DNA of 64,000 nucleotides, taken from the NCBI GenBank assembly GCA_900175165.2, contig FWWN02000704.1, positions 1 through 64,000 on the forward strand. The letters run 5' to 3'. Under the pieces are notes generated by a model that saw nothing but the letters and a program-made list of their open reading frames with translations, made no database searches and had not been told where the DNA came from. The stretch comes from Rhizomucor pusillus (lineage: Eukaryota > Mucoromycota > Mucoromycetes > Mucorales > Lichtheimiaceae). Position numbers and translations under genes: made by a program. Below are positions 32,831 through 44,238 of the stretch, piece by piece (within the stretch, counting starts at the first letter, position 1; every line of letters starts with the position of its first letter).

Positions 32831-33018
32831 ATGAAGAGACGCCAGCAATTAGACTTTTCCGATAACATCATCACAGAGAAGAATCAGCATGGCAATAAAT
32901 ACAAGATCAACGACGATCGGGACAATTTTTGATTAAGCCATTTGATGTCACGCAGTATGAAAAGCCTTTTAGCAACTTTTTTTTAAGAAACCAATTTCCA
33001 GATAAGTTTCTTAAAAAT
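32831..33018 (+). pseudogene. Possible degraded, frameshifted coding fragment
   Basis: An ATG-started frame at 32831 reads natural-looking hydrophilic protein (MKRRQQLDFSDNIITEK) and stops at 32930. A second frame, shifted by one base at a run of five T, continues with protein-like sequence (LIKPFDVTQYEKPFSNFFLR) to about 33018, where a GTGAGT resembles a splice donor. The two parts would join if the T-run differed by one base. I do not recognise a family. This may be a decayed exon or chance. Confidence 0.25.
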
Positions 33019-35306
33019 GTGAGTATCGTCCATTGTGATTCCATCATAAATTCTTTCAATTCCTGTACTTTTTGCTTTTTGGTTGTTTGTTGCTTGGCAT
33101 TTCTATGCTCATATACACCGTCGTTGATCCGTCTTTGGATATTTCCAATACTTTCATGCTTTGTTGAACCGATACGCAGGAGAAACATGACATCTTTCGA
33201 TTGCTATGGATCTGACAGCAGGCACCATAGGAGAATTTCCTACAGTTTTCCTGCATAAACCTGCAAATTGCATAACCTGTAAATCGGGGTCGCGTGTAGG
33301 ATCCCTGCGTTAGTACTCAAGAACGTGCTTCTGTTATATAAATCTTTCAATTGATTACGTACAAAACCTGTAGATTCTGTGCGCTAATTTAGTGTATGCG
33401 CAGACAACAACATTTAAGCAATCGACGACGAGAGACAGACACGAAGTTCATTTTAACTTCTAACTGCTGTTGTTTTTTGGCAAGCGGTGCTTTCAGTGAA
33501 TCAATGAAAGGAAATTCAAATTGATGTGTCCGTACTTTGAATCACAGTGGGGGATAAAGAAGGTAACGCAAGCATCCAATTCGATTATAGGGTGGTGAGA
33601 CTAAAGATTGTCGCAAGCTCCGTATTTATATCTCAAACTGATCAATATCTCACATCCCAAGCCTGTTCTTGATGATTGCTGCAAGCGTACAGAGCGAGCA
33701 TGTGTGCAGGACATGCTCAACTCGAAACTCCATGCTGCATTGAGCGCTAAATTTGCAGCCGCCGCATTCTGGCTGCTTTGAGTATCCACTTTGCTTATAT
33801 CCACATGGCGATGAAGCGGGTAATATTTAGCAGAGAAAATGAATGTGTATCCATATGAATATACAGACCATATTTCCACTTGCAAGGCTGTAGTAACGTT
33901 GATCAGCGACTTCATGCAGTTATGATCTTTGCGCTTTAAAGCGGTCTTGGTCGCCTCCGGTCTCTCGCGACAGAATTCACAGACGTTTCATCATCAAAAC
34001 TTACCAACTTTATGTTCCTATGTTCGCGAATTGGGGTTTTTTTTTCATCCAGATATGTCTTAACCGCTTCTAACGTCTTTATTGGAACGGGTCGCGAGTA
34101 TTCATCGCGTCAAATATACACACGCAGTGGAGCAAGACGTCTACTCGCCGCATAAATATGAATAATAAGTCCGTTGTGTTCACGATATCCAATATCTGAT
34201 GGGGGAGTTGTTTGGATGATTGAAGATTTAGTAATCTGATGTATGCAGCTAACATGTCTATTTGTGAGGATTGCGATGGAATATTCTACAGACGTTACTG
34301 CGGCGAGTGTGATGTTAGCCCCTTATAGAAATCAAAGCAGCGCGTTCGTTCTCTACATGCAGTTCTTGCAAATCCATTCCAGGCATATGTCACTTGCAAG
34401 TAACTTTCCTTATCTCTGGATCGCGACGTTTTTGGGAAAAAACTTGCACACCCTGGGAAATTCCCCAAGCCCGTAGAATGCAAGACTAGATGACAGGAGT
34501 CATGGATTGCAATTGTTGAGAAATAATAGCCATGAAAGCATCAATCGAAGGATGTAAATTCGAATTGCAAGCGTAAATTGCGTTAATGTAATACAGTAAG
34601 AATACGTAGGGAATAGGGTACACTTATAACACTGCCGTTTAACAAACGTCTCAACACGTTGTTGTCCACGCTGCAATCAGTGGGTCTGATTGGTCTGGTG
34701 AAAAGGAAAAAAGGCGTGCGTTTCTCATAGGTACTGCATAAGTATCCCCAGCAACATTCGGATATTCACGGCCCGTGTGCAAAAGGGTTTGATGCATGTA
34801 CAGACACTCGTCATCCGCGGGTCTGTTACGCAGTCGACTGTGGAACCTGTCAGATATGTAAAGTGACACGATACGAGATTGGCTCCGAGGTCTGGAAGGC
34901 AAGCGTTGGATGTCGTTTGAATATGCATAAATGCAATGAGAAGCAAAACGGGCAGAGTCAAACACAAGTCTTATGCAAAACTAGCTTTTCAGCATTGGTT
35001 TGAGTAGGACAAACTTCCTAGCTAGCTGAAAACCTTACAACAACATGATGAGTCTTGTGCTTGATTTAGGAAAGGAGGAATTCACTTGCACAATTTATTA
35101 TTACTGGGTCAAAAGTATACACACGAATCCATTATATAGACAGAGAGCTGTAACTTTAGTATCGAAAAGTAAAAAAGTAAAGAAGGAAGAGTCAAGTGTG
35201 AACTCTACATGAAGAAGGATTAAGAAATAGGAAATAAGAGATAGAAATAGGGACTACTGATTAATCAAAGGAATAAAAGTAAAGGCAGTACATCTCTTCG
35301 GTACAA

Positions 35307-35900
35307 TTAAGAGTGCTTCCAGCCTTGAGCGAAGGCAAGACCACCGATAGCGAGACCGAGGCCATAGAAGATACCGCTGTAAAAGAAGCGAACGAAGCGG
35401 TGCTCGATACCGATTTCAGTGAAGGCGTAAATGACAGTAAAGCCAAAGTAACTGTTCGAATAAGGACACCATCAGTAATTGTTCAACCTACTCTAGAAGG
35501 CAGAGATGACTTACAGCCATGTAAGGATCAAAACAGCGCGCGTGGAACCGCCACCAAAAGTGTTGAGAATGACAACGCCCAAAAGCAAGGAGAAGTTATC
35601 GTGCAAGACGCGGTATGCGTTTTCAGCACGGCGCTAATTGATAACGAGTTAGTGTATGCTTTCCTTGTTAAAGAAGAAAGGAGTACATACAGCAATGGCG
35701 CCACCTGTTGGCTTCCACTTTGATTTGTTTGCAACTTCAGGATCTTCCGATTTTCCTGTAGCAGACTTGTCAGAGTCGCCCAAGAGATGGCGAGTCCAGT
35801 AGACAAGACCCAACAAGGTCCAGAAGGTGAAAACTGCAATCCAAGTGTTGCGGACCCAGTAGTCAGAGACAAAGGCAGAAACGTCGTTGGCAGCGTCCAT
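35307..35900 (-). CDS. MAPEG-like membrane protein
   Basis: Three exons (35900-35691, 35633-35515, 35451-35307) encode 157 residues. Four hydrophobic spans are visible: NTWIAVFTFWTLLGLVYW, FSLLLGVVILNTFGG, AVLILTWLLYFGFTVIYAF and FYGLGLAIGGLAFAQGW. Between spans 1 and 2 a hydrophilic loop leads into RRAENAYRVLHDNFSLLLG. That order, with an Arg-rich segment and an Asn before span 2, resembles the MAPEG family of microsomal glutathione transferases and eicosanoid-type enzymes. Size and four-span layout agree. The catalytic activity cannot be told, and some family residues look divergent. Introns are 57 and 63 nt with strong borders. Microsomal (ER) membrane location is expected for the family. 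Confidence 0.65.
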
Positions 35901-35981
35901 TGTTGTTTTGCTTGTTATCGATCAATCACTTGCTAGTTGAGATGACTTGATTTGAGGTACTCGACGCGCTACTCTCTAGGT

Positions 35982-35989
35982 CTTATATA
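35982..35989 (-). promoter_or_regulatory. TATA-like element of the MAPEG-like gene
   Basis: Read on the minus strand this is TATATAAG, 82-89 bases before the start codon at 35900. It is a plausible core promoter element. Confidence 0.4.
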
Positions 35990-36220
35990 TCTGTTTGAAA
36001 AATGCTGTCGTGACCGCAGTGACGCTATCCATCTTTTTTTTTCTCTGTTTTTCGACGGCGGATCGGGGACTGCGGCAAAATGAAAAAGCTCTTGTGCCTC
36101 TGTGTCTCATCCTTATGATACACTTTGGGCCGGTTTGTTGCCTTATAATTTAGCCGAGTCCACTTTACCACAACTAGTAGTTTCGACTAGTTTCTGCTCT
36201 CTAGGCCTTATTCTGCGAGC

Positions 36221-36236
36221 AATCAATCAATCAATC
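36221..36236. repeat. AATC tetranucleotide repeat
   Basis: Four perfect tandem copies of AATC in a non-coding spacer. Confidence 0.8.
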
Positions 36237-37504
36237 ATTCACAAAAACAGTACCGGAACGTCAATTGTCATGACTTCAGACCTCAGTCTATTGACATTGA
36301 TGACAAATTGTTGACAAGCCCCCCGAGCAAAACGCAATTTTAACGATTGTTTAAATCATTCTGACTCTAACGCCTGTCAAATTCGTTCTGGTGGTGTCGA
36401 TGGGAACACAGACCATCATACGATCAGTCAATTGATTGTCCGCCATGCATGAATAAGCACATGTCCCACCCTCTTAAGCGAACCAAACTTGAGCCAGCAG
36501 GCGTCATTCCCCTTTCTTTTACGCGGTGGAGCGGGGGTTGTCGACGAATTTGTAGCACCAAGTCGGTGGGATGGACTTTGGGACGGTCGGTGCCGATTCA
36601 TGCCGAGATTACAAATCCAGCAGAGTAAAACCTTTTCCTCCCAAGAAAGGCCACTGAAACGTTTTGACAGGTCAAAGATTTAATTAAAAAACACAGCGGC
36701 TGCTGTTGAAAATAAACCATCGTATCTAAAGAAACACAATTATAGGCGGTGCACCGTGCATCGCCTGCGTGAATGCATGCGCGCAGCATTTGGTTTTCGA
36801 CGGGCCCGCGGAATGCACCAACAAAAACATCACCTGGTTCATACCTTGCATTGCAAAATGAACGGAAAAAACTTTAAACCTGTCAGCTTCGAGTAACCGT
36901 GGGCGATCTCGTTACACAGTGTTTCAGCACCTGACTTGTGTTTTCGAAAAAATTCGTTGCGATATGATGCGTAGCGTAATCTGATTGTGTTGCATTACAA
37001 ATGTGTTGTGGAAGCAAAGATTACTGGCGCATTCTTTCTCTACAATCTCTAGAACAGTCTAGCCTCTTGCTTGTTCCAGAGCGCGGCAACAACAACAAAG
37101 CATTGCACAAAGCTTCTTCATCGTCATGGATGCAGAAAGATTTTCACTGTTTCACAAAAACGGGTTAAACTTTAGCATCGGCGAACTTTGGGATGCTGTC
37201 ACTACATTTGCAAACGGTACATTATATTAATTTGTAAGAGATCTCCTCTGCGCCATTAATATTCTCTTTATCATTTATAATCATTGCTTTGTAATCACGA
37301 TATACTACGCATGTCAAGTAGCAGACATTTGTAATTGGGGCGATTTACGGAAAATCGAACAATTGTATACTGCGAGCATCGTACGCACTCGGTTAAATTA
37401 AAAGCGAAGATAACGATCTACGGAAAAACGAAAATAAACGATGATCCGCCGCAGCACTTGATGTAACGTCAACACTCCCAAGGTATCAGCTTTAGTTTTA
37501 TTGA

Positions 37505-38088
37505 TCAATGAGCTCTAAACTTATCAGGGACATGGTCTTCGTTGTCGTCGTGCTCCTGCCATTGAGGCCGGTCGGCATCGTCATAAGCGCGAGCAGCAGC
37601 AGCAGGAGAAAGAAGAGAGGATGCATCGCCGGCATGCTGCTCTATCCATTGCTGTTCCTGCTTCTTCTCCTGCTCTGTCCAGTCTGGAAGTTTACTGCGC
37701 ATGTATTCTTGTAACGAAATAAGGCGGTCGGCGTCAGCATCGAGATCTTGGAACGCCCGGTTGATAATAGTGCCGACATGTCTCGCCTCAGGATCAACAT
37801 CACGTTCGAGACCATACATGGATCGCAGCTCCATTTCATCCCAGAAGCCGTCACCGTTTGTGTCGTGGATTTTGAAGAAAGCTACTTCATCTGAGACTTC
37901 AATGTGGTGACTGTCCCGCATGTGTCTGGCGAATTGATCTCGCTCGTTAGAAATATGAACTTGAACCTATAATTGCATGCTTGAACGTCTTCTTACTGCT
38001 CTTCAAAGTTCCAAAATACGGATTGCTCATCGCAGAGAGCACTGGTAGCTGTCAAGGCGACAAGAGATGCAATCAATTCAAAGCGCAT
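37505..38088 (-). CDS. Secretory-pathway EF-hand calcium-binding protein
   Basis: Two exons (38088-37997 and 37925-37505) join over a 71-nt intron to encode 170 residues. The N-terminus MRFELIASLVALTATSALC is a signal peptide. Two canonical 12-residue EF-hand loops follow: DTNGDGFWDEME and DADADRLISLQE, each with acidic residues at positions 1, 3 or 5 and a Glu at 12. The context HMRDSHHIEVSDEVAFFKIHD before the first loop and WDEMELRSMYGLE resemble Ssp120/nucleobindin-type lumenal proteins. The C-terminal part is Gln/Glu-rich and helical, ending DKFRAH with no HDEL. A lumenal Ca2+ sensor or cargo-handling role is likely by family. A nearer AG acceptor at 37967 would give a 30-nt intron and break the frame, so the farther one was taken. 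Confidence 0.8.
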
Positions 38089-38415
38089 GAGAGTATACTA
38101 ATATGGATGGCACTGGCTCGGAACGAGCTTAATGCCGACCACCGCTTAATCCGTCGTCGACGAACCAGCAAACGCCATATCAATTTTCAGTGGTCGGATT
38201 TGTCCTACCTGTGGAATCTGGCGTCGCAAAGGAAAAAGAGCAGAATATATATGGTACACGGACACATGTATAACAGATGTAAAAAGTGGAGACTGTTTGA
38301 TTTCAAGAAACTGAAAAGAGAGGAGGAAATAAAAGAAGAAAGAAGGGAAGGAATAAGAGGACAAGAGTATTTACAAGCTGTTACGATTTCTCTATCATGC
38401 TAATGCTATGCTGGT
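38089..38415. other. Spacer between EF-hand and chitin synthase genes
   Basis: This 327-bp stretch holds the EF-hand promoter and the 3' end of the chitin synthase transcript. A purine-rich tract (38305-38365, AGAGAGGAGG and AAAGAAG runs) is conspicuous and reads as a pyrimidine tract in the minus-strand transcript direction. No gene is seen. Confidence 0.4.
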
Positions 38416-41400
38416 TTAAGACATGGGATAGCCACCACCCATCATGGGGCTTCGAGATCTCGGTCGTGTGTCCGGTTGGTGATGCGTATCTCGATAGTAA
38501 TCATAATCGGGTGCACCGCCAACCTGGCTGCCACCATATACACTGCGGCCATCATAGATAACTGACCCTGCATTGCGACCTCCGTACATGCTGCGAGTGC
38601 CATCGTAAATAACAGAGCCGGCACCACCGCCGTAGCCACCGTATGCTCCGGCACCGTATGCAGGTGCGCCGTACATGCTACGTCCATCGTAAATAACGGA
38701 GCCGACAGCGCCGCCAGCGCCGCCAAAGCCTCCAGGAGGACCGCCCTTGGAGCCATATGAGTAGTAGCTGTGATAGCTGTGGCCGGTGACGCCAGTCTCG
38801 CGAGAACCAGTGGATCCCATTTCCCAAAGTTCTTGCTCGTAAACACTCCATTTCTTGAGAGGAATCATCTTTTCGTCAAACTTCTCGTCGTCATTGATAA
38901 TAATCTTCTTCTGCTTATTGTCGCCGACGACAACACGCGTGTTACCCCAGGAGAAATCGTCAAAGTGCCAGAAAGAGTATACTGGAAGGAAGAACGAAAA
39001 GACCGGGATAGCAATAATGTAGAAGATCATCCAACCAATGTGCTGCCACTGACGTTTCAAGATAAACAGAATTGCTTGCAACGCATAGGTACCAGCAAGA
39101 ATAGCCAACGCAAGTACCGGTACTGGTCCTGTCTTGGAAGCAATGACGTAGATCAGGTAGACAAGATAGACCACTGATACGGGGAGGGTCAGAGTACCGA
39201 TCAAATCGATAAGAACAACGAAACGCATTGAGAAACAGCAGAAACCGCACAGATCCGGAAGCAAAATGAGTTCAAACAAGTTGTGCACTGTAGAGTTGAT
39301 CCATCGACGACGTTGAGAGAGCAAGACCTTCCAACGTTCGGGAGCGACCGTTTTACACTGAGCGTAGGGAGTGAACTTCATCTTGTATTGCGGGAAATGC
39401 TTCATCATCAAGGTTGTAAGGAAACGATCTTCACCGAGGTGCAGCAGATTCTTCTTGTGCAACGTGTCAACATTGTTGTCGGAATACTCCGTGATCACCT
39501 TGGGTGATACAATAAGAGGCTCGTTCTTGACAGGTGTGCGGACGCGGTACATACAGAAACAGCCAGGCAGACAGGTGACAGAACCAAAGAGCGATTCGAA
39601 AGCCTTGACCAGGTGGTGAGAAATATAGTATTCGTAGACTTGAATCATGGTTGTCAAGGATTTATCTTCGTTGACCAGCTTAGTTTCGCCGCAGAGACCA
39701 ATGATGCGACCATCATGGAGGAAAGTAGATATCATGTGGTTCAGGGCGTTCGGTTCCACTTCTGTGTCGGAATCAACCATCAGAATATACTCATAGAACG
39801 ATGGATTTACGCCGATGACATTCTTGATCTGATGATACATCTCTAGCTCCAATGGTGTCATTTCGCCATCAAAGTGGACCTTGCTTAAAAAGTTCATACA
39901 GATAAGCTGGGAATCACGCTTGCCACGGTTTCCAGGTTTAGCACGCTCTGAAGCCTTGCCGACCTTGACAATGACTATGTAAGGCACAACGTGACCTTCG
40001 CATTCATACAAGCCAGAGTAGACTTTGCCGTAATTGAGCTGCTTGCTGCCTTCACCGATAGACTTGAACATGAGAGGCTCAGGATCGTTCTTTGTGTCGT
40101 AACCCAATACATCTAGTACGATTCGAGGTGTGTGGCGATCGTTTCCGCTACCCATAATCATACCGTCGGCAATAATAAACAGCAGCTTTCGCTTGTCATC
40201 GTAGTTCATGCAAGTCAACGAGTCGATGGTCTTCTTTAGAGACTCCTCGCCTTCGGTGTAGCAAGGAACTTGGCAGATGACAAACTTGTCGTGGTCTTCA
40301 GGAGTAGGTGCACCTCCAAACTGCAGAGCAGCCAAGAATTTGACTAGGGTGACCAAGCACATCACAAGGGCAAATGCCAAAAGCAAATAGTTGCTAAAAG
40401 TACACCGTGGAGTCTCGCGTTCATCGACCTGGCCAATGTAGAAGAAGTTGTCAAGACAGTTCATATTCATCGCCTGTTCTTCGGCAGACATGGCACTCTT
40501 GTATTTGTTCCAGTTATCAGTGGCGTCCGTTCCGCTGAACTTTTTGAAGATCTCCACAACTGCCGAGTTCAAAAAGTTGTAATCACTCGAGGCGGATCCG
40601 CTACCATAGTAGTTAGCAGTAGAAAGATAGTCTGTAATATCATAGACTCTGCCGTTGATAGCCAACGCCGTTCGACCCCAGCCTTCATAATCCTCCTTGA
40701 GCGTCTTGATAGGAATGACCAGAACACCCTTCTTGTAGAGATTCATTTCTGGCAAGAACACATTCTTGTACCAGCTGTTGCTTGCCATGTCCGTCAGCGA
40801 AGTAATCTGAAGTTGGTCACCAGAATAATGGACAAATGGACCGAGTACAATGGAGGAGTTTGGTTGGATCTTTACTGTTGAAGAGGTTACCAAGCCGGGG
40901 CAGGCAACGGTGAGAGGTGGTGGGATGGTGTACGATACATCCAGACCAGCGAGTACTTCCATCTCATCCGAACCAGCAGGAAGTGAAGTCGTGCCGTGGT
41001 CGCTTCTTGCAAAATTCGTGATATCGTAAACGATACCTCGGTGGCTAACGTACATGTCGTCCTTGACATTATGTGCTTGGACGTTGGCAGAAGAATACAT
41101 GGAGCGTGTGCCGGGACATAATACTTCACCGAGACCGACAATGACGAAGATAACAATACCAGAGAAGAACAAAATAAGGAGACAAAGAGTTGTTTTTTCA
41201 CGCCAAGCCATTTGGATGTCTTCACGCTTCATCTTGCCAAACCATCGCAGGAAGGGGCTTGGGATCCACCACGTCATAAACCATACAAAGCGAACCCACC
41301 AGATACGCAGAGCAGTAATGGGCATTTCTTCGACCTGTTGGTGTTGAGGTGCTTGATAGTCTTCCACCATTTTGCTCATATCCATGTTGGGACCAAATCT

Positions 41401-44238
41401 TTTCATTCACCCAAAGTCAATAACCGGAAAATGCAGTGGAACGGCCAGATATTCAAACTTACCCTTCTGCTAAGCCTTTCATTCCCCATTCGGATTCTTC
41501 ACCCCATTGGCTTCCTTCATGCTTGATATCTTCGCTGATATAACTTGCACCATCCTCAAAGACTGAAGAGCGGACCATGCCAGCACCGAAGCCAGGAGCA
41601 AGATGGCCTCCATCTCCGTATGCGCCACCGGGAGGCAATAATCTGTCGTTGGCATCCTGATAGTACATTTCTTGCTGGTCATAGCCGGTACCTTCCGTCA
41701 TCATGTCGGAATTGGCTGCGCCCATTGCTTTGGCACGAGCACGTTCCTCCTTTTCGGCAGCACGGATGCTATCTTCTAGCTCTTTCCAGGTCTCATACGA
41801 AAGCCAGATCATGTCAACACCAATGAACGCTTGAGTTTGAGTCCAATTGAGTATTGTGTAAACGGCCTCCACTCTGCTTCGTTCTGATTTGCTTTCGTCG
41901 ATTTGCAAGGATGCAACCAGGCGATCGTATCGAACGAGGAACTCGCCAAAAGTATAGTAATTAGCGTATTCTTGCGCACATCGAAGCGTCAAGTCTGGAA
42001 GCAAGAATGCCCTGATTTGCGATTTAACACGCTTAGCATCGAACATATCGCGGGTCTGCATGTCGTTCGGGCGAATATGAATAACGTTGTAAATACGGGT
42101 ATCCGACATGGTATAGAATAAATCCCGCAACGTCATATACAGTTGATCCATGACAGTCGTTACTTGCATGTTCTGATAGGCTTCTTCTGCATCCTTGACC
42201 ATCTTTTCTGCATCTCCACTTTCAGCGGCAGGTGAGGTTACCAAGGCTGCTTCGGTGTTGCCACGTCGTTTTCCTGGGCGCTTCATGGACGGTGCACGAG
42301 TAGGCTTGCTGGTGAGCTGGGCCTTTACAATGGTACGTTCGTCTTTTGGATGCGACTCTGTAGCCATAGCTGAGCTCTGGAACAGGTTGGCAACAAATGC
42401 ATTGGAGCTACTGTCACGGAGTAAACTAACGAAATCAGGAGATAGCGCATCCAAGTTCTTTTCGACGAAGGATTCGACAGTGTAGTGGACAGTGCCAGAA
42501 AAGTGGCTGATGCCGAAACTATACGTTTGTGATGTCTTTGCAAACGATGAGTGCGAGCCAAATTGACGCTGGAGGTTGGCCAAAAAGTTGGCATCTGTAG
42601 CTTCAGTTGCGCCGCTTTGATATTTTGCACAGTCGCGGTCCATGAGACCAATCACACCACCTAATCCCAGTGCTGCGGACTTGCTAATGTTCTTCTCCCG
42701 GACTTCCTTTTCCTTGCCGACCAGCAGGTCCAGGCAGCCCGAGTTGTCCATGGTGATGACCCGAGGCAGAGGGACACCGTCCCGCACCATGATTGCATTC
42801 AAGCCCTCGTCATCATTGAAACGTTGACTGATCAAGAACTGGTGAACACGTTCGTTGGCAAAGTTGGCACTGAACTCTTCGAAACCGTTGGTCTTGAAAT
42901 TCTGGAAGCCAAATTGATCCAAGATGCCAATAAAGTTGGCAGGTTCACGGTCGGTGTAACATATCTTGGTGTTGATTGATTCCACAATCCACAGAAAGAG
43001 TACATTGTACAGAGCCTGCGCCATTGAGTCACGTTGTGCCTGAGCCCCCTGCTGGTTCATGAAGACCGTACAGAGTTCCTTTCGGATAAGTCGAAGCTTG
43101 TAAGTAAGCGAGGTCTCGAGCTTTGATGGTGATACACCCAGCATGGCGGCGACAACTTCGAGGACATCTTCGTTCTTTACGCTGCAGCTTTCGTTGTTCA
43201 TCGTTGCACCATCGCGGTTATCGACAAACTGCAGGTTACCGAGATGGAGAATTGCCGCTAATAGCTGGAAGATTTGTGTCACGGTCTTTGCCTTGAAGCC
43301 GCAGATTTTCAAGGCGCTCTTGAGATCCCCGAAAGCGATCTCGTCGTTTCTGTCCGGGGTTGTGATGCATTTCGATTGATTGAGATAATGGAAATGGTCT
43401 GCAGGGAAGTTGATGTGCAAGGCATTTTTCTCGTCAACGGTTGTACCAGCAAGCAAAGAGTAGAAGACATGGTATGTGCGCTCGTTGAGGGGAACGGCGG
43501 TGACTCGGTTCTTATCGAAGGCATAAGTCAGCGTCTTTGCACCGATGATGCGGCCGCGCTCGCTAAACTGAAGTTCCTGGAACATTCCAAACTTGGAAGC
43601 GGACGAGTTCTGAGCCGTGCGAGCATGACCAAAGGCTTCCAAGATGGTAGCAGCATTGCGTATCTGTTGCTGTAGTTTGTTTTCCTTTTTGCTGTGTGTG
43701 GACAGCAGGGTCAATTGGCTGACAAGGTGTGATCGTGTTATACTCTTGCCGGAACCTGTTATACCACTGTTTCAAAAGCACGGTAAATAATTGGGTATTG
43801 CCAAATTTGAAGCCGACCAATAACACCCGCGCCCTTGCTGTACACGTCGGTTCTCTCCACCCCTTTCTCCTTCCCGTTTGTAAAGGACGAAATTGAAGAA
43901 GGAAACGCTTACCTGAGAATAATGCTCTGATCCTCGCCAGTTCTTCGCATGTGAAAGTAAGCTCTCGTAGCGAGATCATACACATGTGGTTGCAAGAGTG
44001 GCTTGTTTTCAGATACGTCTCTGTACCCGGCGTCCGCGTAAGCCTCCAGCGTGGCATCATTTGCACTGTCAAGAGGTTGATAGGGGTTGAGAACGATGAG
44101 GTTTGAATGACCAGCACGGGTATAGATTTGGTTCCGCTTGTATCTGCTCTGCAGCAGATTCGATATGCTGTCTTCCGTTGGCGGCTGGTTCGGCGACGTT
44201 AGAAGGCAAGACAGATCTGTGCGAGAATCGTCTTGCAT
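38416..44238 (-). CDS. Chitin synthase with N-terminal myosin motor-like domain
   Basis: Three exons (44238-43913, 43766-41463, 41398-38416) encode 1,870 residues. The enzyme polymerises UDP-GlcNAc into chitin at the plasma membrane; the myosin-like head is thought to guide its delivery on actin. The head spans residues about 20-790 and includes a P-loop GITGSGKS at 110-117, assembled across intron 1. Then come a membrane span (about 946-968), a cytochrome b5-like segment VSHRGIVYDITNF (about 993) and the Chitin_synth_2 domain. Catalytic motifs are VDSDTE (about 1418), GEDRFL (about 1537) and QRRRWINST (about 1573), followed by several C-terminal spans. The tail is Gly/Tyr/Ser-rich, with three near-copies of SVIYDGRSMYG. 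No DEK-C domain is evident. The frame MKRFGPN at 41406 looks like a separate start but is downstream of a clean 64-nt intron that links both halves in frame. Confidence 0.95.

Larger units (their letters stand above)
31184..35306. other. 4.1-kb gene-poor AT-rich region
   Basis: This is the longest stretch in the window without a supportable gene. The left 300 bp are the transcription factor promoter. Beyond that, frames on both strands are short, AT-driven and mutually overlapping. Two items stand out: a frameshifted coding-like fragment at 32831-33018 and a short inverted repeat with tandem GTAGTAC at 32335-32364. No terminal repeats, transposase or reverse transcriptase motif was recognised by eye. 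Confidence 0.5.
35901..37504. other. 1.6-kb spacer without a supported gene
   Basis: The left end holds the MAPEG-like gene promoter and a long T-run (36034-36045). An AATC repeat lies at 36221-36236. The rest is AT-rich with short frames only. The right end, near 37505, is the 3' side of the EF-hand gene. Confidence 0.4.

Noticed and set aside
31184..35306. Transposable element filling the gene desert
   Set aside because: No terminal repeats, target-site duplication, transposase or reverse transcriptase motif was seen by eye.
38416..41406. Stand-alone 996-codon chitin synthase gene starting MKRF
   Set aside because: A clean intron joins it in frame to the upstream motor domain, the known architecture of this enzyme class; its ATG lies within the intron.
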